A stretch of DNA of 52,043 nucleotides, taken from the NCBI GenBank assembly GCA_903889965.1, contig CAISZM010000062.1, positions 1 through 52,043 of the forward strand, given 5' to 3'. The position numbers and the translations under genes were made by a program. Below the pieces are notes generated by a model. It saw only the letters and a program-made list of their open reading frames with translations, ran no database searches and was not told where the DNA came from. Shown here in pieces: positions 48,119 to 52,043 of this stretch; within the stretch, counting starts at the first letter, position 1, and the number at the start of each line of letters is the position of its first letter. This stretch comes from an uncultured Elusimicrobia bacterium. Its GTDB lineage: Bacteria; Elusimicrobiota; Elusimicrobia; Elusimicrobiales; UBA9959.

Positions 48119-48664
48119 ATGCACAAGGATTTGGAAGAGATTCTCATCCCCACAGCGGAACTTAACGCCGGCATTAAAAAGCTGGGCGAGCGCATCTCAC
48201 TGGACTACGCCGGCCGTTGCGTCAGCCTTGTGGGCGTGCTCAAGGGCTGCGTGCTTTTCATGGCGGACCTCGTAAAGCACCTTTCCATCGACACCCGCAT
48301 GGATTTCATGATGTTGTCCTCTTACTCAGGGGCGCAGTCTACCGGCGTGGTGCGCACCATACTCGATCTCAAAGAGAACATAGAGGGCCGCGACGTCCTC
48401 ATCATAGAGGATATAGTGGATTCCGGACTGACCATGCATTACATGCTGCAGAACCTCAGGACCCGTCACCCTAAGTCCCTTGAGATCTGCACGCTGCTCG
48501 ACAAGCCCAGCTGCCGCAAGGCGAAGGTGCCGATAAAATATACTGGTTTTACGATACCCGATAAGTTCGTGGTCGGATACGGGCTCGACTACAACGAGAT
48601 CTACCGCAACCTGCCGTATATAGGGGTGCTGAAAAAATCCGCCATCGAAGGAAAAAAGACATGA
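48119..48664 (+). CDS. hpt: hypoxanthine phosphoribosyltransferase
   Basis: The product is 181 residues. VGVLKGCVLFMADLVKHL and MMLSSYSG are the early motifs, VLIIEDIVDSGLTMHY (about 100-115) is the PRPP-binding loop, and DKFVVGYGLDYNEIYRNLPY the end. It salvages hypoxanthine and guanine. Gene order hpt-ftsH is common in bacteria (tilS, often upstream, is absent here). No Shine-Dalgarno; it overlaps ftsH in an ATGA. Confidence 0.96.
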   Translation: MHKDLEEILIPTAELNAGIKKLGERISLDYAGRCVSLVGVLKGCVLFMADLVKHLSIDTRMDFMMLSSYSGAQSTGVVRTILDLKENIEGRDVLIIEDIVDSGLTMHYMLQNLRTRHPKSLEICTLLDKPSCRKAKVPIKYTGFTIPDKFVVGYGLDYNEIYRNLPYIGVLKKSAIEGKKT

Positions 48665-50559
48665 CGTTGAAAAAGAATTTCAGGCAGCTCCTTTTCTGGT
48701 TCCTCGCCTTCACGCTTTTTATCGCCGTTTACCAGAACATGAAGGGCATTGAGGGTGACCGCCAGATCCCCTATTCCGAATTCAAGCAGAAGCTGCGCGA
48801 CAAGCAGATAACAAAGGTCAGCGTACGCCCCGACCTCATAAAGGGCGAGATGGAAGAGCCCGTGGCGAACGCGGTGTCCACCGGCACCAGCGTGGCCAAT
48901 GTGTCCACGACCAGCGCGCCCAACGTGTCCACCGGCACCGTTGTGGCCGCGGCCATGAAAAAGGTCAATTTCAAGACCCGGCCCCTTACGGACCCCAAGC
49001 TGATCGAGGATATGGAAGCCGCGGGCGTTACGGATTTTTCCGCCGAGGCCGACAGCAGCTGGATAGCGAGCCTTATACTGAATATCGGCTGGATACTGCT
49101 TTTCATCTTCCTGTGGTGGTTCCTGTTCATGCGCCAAGCCCAAATGGGCGGCAAGCAGGCGATGTCCTTCGGTAAATCAAAGGCCCGCCAGCAGAACCTG
49201 AAAAAACAGAAGATCTCCCTGAAGGATGTTGCCGGCTGCGATGAGACCAAGGAAGAGCTGCGCGACATAATCGATTATCTCAAGAACCCCAAGAAATACC
49301 AGCTCCTGGGCGGGGAACTGCCGAAGGGCGTTCTGCTTTACGGCCCTCCCGGAACCGGCAAGACGCTGCTGGCCCGCGCTGTGGCCGGCGAGGCCGGCGT
49401 GCCGTTCTTCACCGCCTCGGGTTCGGAGTTCGTGGAGATGTTCGTGGGCGTGGGAGCCAGCCGCGTGCGCGACCTGTTCGAGCGCGCCAAGAAAAGCGCC
49501 CCCGCTATAGTTTTCGTCGACGAGCTTGACGCCGTTGGGCGGTCGCGCTTCGCCGGCATAGGCGGCGGCCACGACGAGCGCGAGCAGACCCTCAACCAGA
49601 TGCTTGTGGAACTGGACGGCTTCGAGGCAAACGAGGGGATAATACTCATCGGCGCCACCAACCGCCCCGACGTGCTGGATAACGCGCTGCTGCGCCCCGG
49701 CCGCTTCGACAGGCGCATAAACGTGCCCGTGCCGGACATAAAAGGCCGGCTGGAAATATTGAATATACACTCCAAGAAAGTGAAGCTTACCGCGGGCACG
49801 GACCTCTCCGTGATAGCCCGCCATACCCCGGGTTTCGTGGGCGCGGACCTCGCGAATATCGTAAACGAGGCGGCCATCCTCGCCGCCAAGAAAGAGCAGA
49901 AATCGGTGGACCTGAAGGACCTGGAGGAGGCCATCGAGAAAATGATAGCCGGACCCCAGCGAAAATCGCGCATAATTTCGGAGGCGGAAAAAAAGGTGGT
50001 GGCCTACCACGAGTCGGGCCATACGCTGGTGGCTAAGATCCTCCCCGGCTGCGACCCCGTGCACAAGGTGACCATAATCCCGCGCGGGCCCGCCCTCGGC
50101 TATACCATGCAGATGCCGCTGGAGGATAAATACCTTACCTCCCGGACCGAGATAATGAACAGGCTTTGCGTGCTGCTGGGCGGCCGCGCCGCTGAAGAGC
50201 TGGTCTTTAACGAGATCACTACCGGCGCGCACGACGACCTGGCCAAGGTCACCAATTACGCCCAGAAGATGGTGCTGGAATTCGGCATGAGCGACAAGAT
50301 AGGGCCTATAACGCTTAAAAAAGACGAATCCGAGGTGTTCCTGGGCCGCGACATAGTGCGCCAGCCCGGCTACTCCAACGAGACCGCGCGCAGCGTGGAC
50401 GAGGAGATAAAGCGCATCGTCAACGAGTGCTATATAAAAGCCAAGGCGGCGCTTACGGACAACCGCAAGGCCCTCGACGCTATCGCCGCGCGCCTGGTCG
50501 AGAACGAGGTTATAGACGCGGCGGAGATAGATTCTCTGATGGCCGCCGCGAAGGCCTGA
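48661..50559 (+). CDS. ftsH: ATP-dependent zinc metalloprotease FtsH
   Basis: The product is 632 residues. Membrane helices at about 9-25 and 134-158 flank a periplasmic domain. Walker A is GPPGTGKT at 228-235, Walker B VFVDELD at 284-290, the second region of homology includes [20 protein letters not shown], and HESGH at 450-454 is the zinc site. It extracts and degrades membrane proteins. Residues 72-97 are an odd Val/Ser/Thr-rich repeat in the periplasmic domain. The ATG overlaps the hpt stop. Confidence 0.98.
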   Translation: MTLKKNFRQLLFWFLAFTLFIAVYQNMKGIEGDRQIPYSEFKQKLRDKQITKVSVRPDLIKGEMEEPVANAVSTGTSVANVSTTSAPNVSTGTVVAAAMKKVNFKTRPLTDPKLIEDMEAAGVTDFSAEADSSWIASLILNIGWILLFIFLWWFLFMRQAQMGGKQAMSFGKSKARQQNLKKQKISLKDVAGCDETKEELRDIIDYLKNPKKYQLLGGELPKGVLLYGPPGTGKTLLARAVAGEAGVPFFTASGSEFVEMFVGVGASRVRDLFERAKKSAPAIVFVDELDAVGRSRFAGIGGGHDEREQTLNQMLVELDGFEANEGIILIGATNRPDVLDNALLRPGRFDRRINVPVPDIKGRLEILNIHSKKVKLTAGTDLSVIARHTPGFVGADLANIVNEAAILAAKKEQKSVDLKDLEEAIEKMIAGPQRKSRIISEAEKKVVAYHESGHTLVAKILPGCDPVHKVTIIPRGPALGYTMQMPLEDKYLTSRTEIMNRLCVLLGGRAAEELVFNEITTGAHDDLAKVTNYAQKMVLEFGMSDKIGPITLKKDESEVFLGRDIVRQPGYSNETARSVDEEIKRIVNECYIKAKAALTDNRKALDAIAARLVENEVIDAAEIDSLMAAAKA

Positions 50560-50575
50560 GGAATAGGGGAACTCT

Positions 50576-51406
50576 TTGTACCTGCATTACATACGCAATC
50601 TGGTGGATATCCTGGCCGTATACTACATAGTATACCGGCTGATACTGCTGCTTAAGGGCACCCGCGCGATGCAGGTCGTCTGGGGCGTCTTCATTCTAGC
50701 CGGCATCACCGCCGCGGCCAAGCTGCTCAACCTGTACTCCACGGTCTGGCTGATGCAGCAGTTCTGGCTGGCCGGCATAGTCCTCCTGATAGTCGTTTTC
50801 CAGCCCGAGATACGTTTCGCGCTGGCCAATATCGGTTCCAACCCGCTGGGGCGGGTGATGGTCTCCCAGGAATACCGTTTTATCGGAGAGATGATGGAGG
50901 CCGTTCGCACCGCCGCGGCCGAGAAGATGGGCATGCTGGTAGTGCTCGAGCAGGATATGTCCCTTCGCGACGTGGTGGATACTGGTGTCAGGATAAACGG
51001 CGAGGTCTCGAAAGAGATGCTGCAGACGATATTCCACGAGAATACCCTTCTGCACGACGGCGCCGTGGTTATAGCCAATAACCGGCTTGTGGCCGCGGGC
51101 TGCATACTGCCGCTCACCGCGCAGCAGGAACTTTCAAAGATACTCGGTATGAGGCACCGCGCGGCGCTGGGACTCAGCGAAGCGGCCGACGCGATAATCA
51201 TAATAGTTTCCGAGGAAACCGGAATGCTTTCAGTGGCCAGGAACGGAAAACTGCAGCAGGCCGTGGACCCGAAGGACCTTGAGGCCATGCTCTACCAGCT
51301 GTACCGTTCCAAGGCGGAGAAGACCCTGCTGCGCAAGGCCAACAGGCCCGCGGCAACCCCGGCACCCTCCGCCGCCGCCCCGGCTCAGCAGCCACCGCAG
51401 GCCTGA
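50576..51406 (+). CDS. cdaA: diadenylate cyclase CdaA
   Basis: The product is 276 residues, starting with TTG (GGGGA five bases ahead). Three membrane helices (about 10-26, 33-52 and 62-78, ending FQPEIRFAL) are followed by the DAC domain, with DGA at 161-163 and RHR at 193-195 for ATP binding. It makes c-di-AMP, which controls osmolyte uptake and wall turnover. The C-terminus is a Pro/Ala-rich tail. CdaA is usually followed by CdaR; here only a 32-residue anchor-like peptide follows. Confidence 0.96.
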   Translation: MYLHYIRNLVDILAVYYIVYRLILLLKGTRAMQVVWGVFILAGITAAAKLLNLYSTVWLMQQFWLAGIVLLIVVFQPEIRFALANIGSNPLGRVMVSQEYRFIGEMMEAVRTAAAEKMGMLVVLEQDMSLRDVVDTGVRINGEVSKEMLQTIFHENTLLHDGAVVIANNRLVAAGCILPLTAQQELSKILGMRHRAALGLSEAADAIIIIVSEETGMLSVARNGKLQQAVDPKDLEAMLYQLYRSKAEKTLLRKANRPAATPAPSAAAPAQQPPQA

Positions 51407-51407
51407 C

Positions 51408-51506
51408 ATGAACATATACGAACTCTTTACCCGCAACTGGAAGATAAAGCTGTTCTCCCTTGTAATTGCCGTCCTCATCTGGTACTTCGTAACCGGCGGC
51501 GCCTGA
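51408..51506 (+). CDS. 32-residue CdaR-anchor-like peptide
   Basis: The ATG is one base after the cdaA stop. The peptide (MNIYELFTRNWKIKLFSLV, then a helix with WYF and the end VTGGA) matches the first membrane helix and its N-K-L-S-L lead of CdaR/YbbR proteins, but none of the YbbR beta domains follow: the frame ends in TGA and a strong terminator comes 28 bases later. It could be a shortened CdaR, a new small regulator of CdaA, or a decayed gene. Confidence 0.7.
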   Translation: MNIYELFTRNWKIKLFSLVIAVLIWYFVTGGA

Positions 51507-51533
51507 CAGGCGGTTGATTAGGTGCTCGCCTAT

Positions 51534-51567
51534 AATTAAAAAAGCCCCTTTCGGGGCTTTTTTAATT
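51534..51567. terminator. bidirectional terminator after cdaA
   Basis: AATTAAAAAAGCCCC and GGGGCTTTTTTAATT form a perfect 15-bp stem around TTTC. It has T-runs on both strands. Confidence 0.95.
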
Positions 51568-51577
51568 TGATCCGGTT

Positions 51578-51615
51578 GGACTGTGCCGCAGTCTTGCTAT
51601 GCTACGGACACAAGA
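51578..51615 (+). repeat. 38-bp direct repeat, copy 1
   Basis: GGACTGTGCCGCAGTC followed by TTGCTATGCTACGGACACAA. It matches 51645-51682 at 32 of 38 positions. Confidence 0.8.
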
Positions 51616-51644
51616 CGGACTTTTTGAAAGCAAAACTGCGGGGT

Positions 51645-51682
51645 GGACTTAGCCACCGTTTTGCTACGCTACGGACACAAGA
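51645..51682 (+). repeat. 38-bp direct repeat, copy 2
   Basis: GGACTTAGCCACCGTT followed by TTGCTACGCTACGGACACAA. The spacer from copy 1 is 29 bases, containing GCAAAAC, which pairs with GTTTTGC in this copy. Confidence 0.8.
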
Positions 51683-51736
51683 GAAGTTTTTGGTTCGGGG
51701 TCGACTGTGCTAACCTGCTTGTGTTTCGAAGACTGC

Positions 51737-51761
51737 GCCATTTTCCCGGGGGGAAAATGGC
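51737..51761. repeat. perfect palindrome beside the tRNA-like element
   Basis: GCCATTTTCCC and GGGAAAATGGC pair around GGG. Its right arm runs into the tRNA-Ser-like sequence. Confidence 0.85.
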
Positions 51762-51870
51762 GGAGAGGGAGGGATTCGGCCACAGGTTCCCTCCTCGCCG
51801 TCGCTCGGCGGGACCCGCGGCCCCGCCTCGCCGCTGCCGCCTTCTGGCGTCGCGGCTCCGGCTTTCGAAT
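51758..51870 (-). repeat. tRNA-Ser 3'-end-like palindromic element
   Basis: Read on the - strand, the end is GAATCCCTCCCTCTCCGCCA, which is what the T-arm, acceptor strand and CCA of a bacterial tRNA-Ser look like. The T stem GGAGGG/CCCTCC is present but its loop has 15 bases, not 7. Upstream there is no D-arm or anticodon arm, only a GC-rich stretch of nested inverted repeats beginning GGGGATTCGAAAGCC. It is therefore a tRNA-derived or tRNA-mimicking repeat and not a working gene. Confidence 0.55.
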
Positions 51871-51876
51871 CCCCAC

Positions 51877-51898
51877 GCGAAACATCATTATGTTTCGC
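51877..51898. repeat. perfect hairpin
   Basis: GCGAAACAT and ATGTTTCGC pair around CATT, directly next to the tRNA-like element. Confidence 0.8.
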
Positions 51899-51909
51899 TC
51901 CTCTCCTCG

Positions 51910-51945
51910 CAATTTAAAAGGCCCCTTGCGGGGCCATTTAAATTG
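51910..51945. repeat. terminator-like palindrome
   Basis: CAATTTAAAAGGCCCC and GGGGCCATTTAAATTG pair with one mismatch around TTGC. It resembles the element at 51534 in plan (A/T outer arm, GCCCC inner arm). The remaining bases to 52043 hold no gene; AAGGAG at 52034-52039 may be the ribosome binding site of a gene beyond the window. Confidence 0.6.
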
Positions 51946-52043
51946 ACTCGGAGCTTCACTATCAAAGTTCGAGGTTACTTCGCGCAACACCCCGAGGAAA
52001 CATTATAAATACCGCTTTCGATCTGTTTTAGCGAAGGAGTCCC

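Noticed and set aside
51578-51682. Possible CRISPR array
   Set aside because: Only two copies of an imperfect 38-bp repeat, 29 bases apart, with no cas gene nearby.
51758-51870. A working tRNA-Ser gene
   Set aside because: The 3' end fits, but there is no D-arm or anticodon arm and the T loop has 15 bases.
51643-52008. Frames of about 110-120 codons on both strands in the last 500 bases
   Set aside because: They translate nested palindromes and the tRNA-like element; no ribosome binding site.

Overview
The window comes from the chromosome of a GC-rich (by eye about 58-60%) diderm bacterium. It encodes lipoproteins, an outer-membrane beta-barrel ending in Phe, MreBCD/RodA/PBP2 and a periplasmic cell-wall amidase. 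Gene style, heavy ATA and AGG codon use, a lone RRM protein, pseudopilin-like domains and KA-rich tails on ribosomal proteins made me think of Elusimicrobiota or a neighbouring phylum. That assignment is an impression and was not tested.

Layout. (1) 1-616: end of the str operon, with the tail of tuf, then rpsJ, then a terminator. (2) 617-16050: about 15.5 kb of accessory genes between rpsJ and rplC, genes that are adjacent in most bacteria. It holds an ORF6N-domain gene, secreted and membrane proteins of unknown role, a DTW-domain tRNA modification enzyme, a CheY-like regulator, an M48 lipoprotein protease, an RRM/RGG protein, a YgbA-family protein, an iron-sulfur flavoprotein, an Aas-like acyltransferase/acyl-activating protein with a truncated C-terminus, dispersed repeats and a candidate small RNA. 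(3) 16069-31992: a textbook promoter and a 300-nt leader, then S10-spc-alpha genes from rplC to rplQ including secY, adk, map, infA and rpoA; rpmD is missing. (4) 31998-42302: mreBCD, mrdA, rodA, a DUF2344 gene, rng, an amidase gene and murI follow rplQ on the same strand with short gaps, so translation and cell-envelope genes look physically joined. (5) 42329-45886: secreted proteins, a HicA-like orphan, a ComB-like protein, and queC-queE for 7-deazaguanine synthesis. (6) 46336-51506: a periplasmic phospholipase-D-like protein, hpt, ftsH, and the c-di-AMP synthase gene cdaA followed by a 32-codon peptide resembling only the membrane anchor of CdaR. (7) 51507-52043: a gene-free, palindrome-rich segment containing a tRNA-Ser 3'-end-like element.

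No complete tRNA, rRNA, CRISPR array, IS element or prophage was seen. The most unusual items are the tRNA-Ser-like palindromic element, the CdaR-anchor micropeptide, the candidate small RNA at 12770, a set of apparently leaderless genes, the rpsJ/rplC split, and the promoter-carrying duplicated intergenic repeat. I found no clearly new multi-gene defence or metabolic system.
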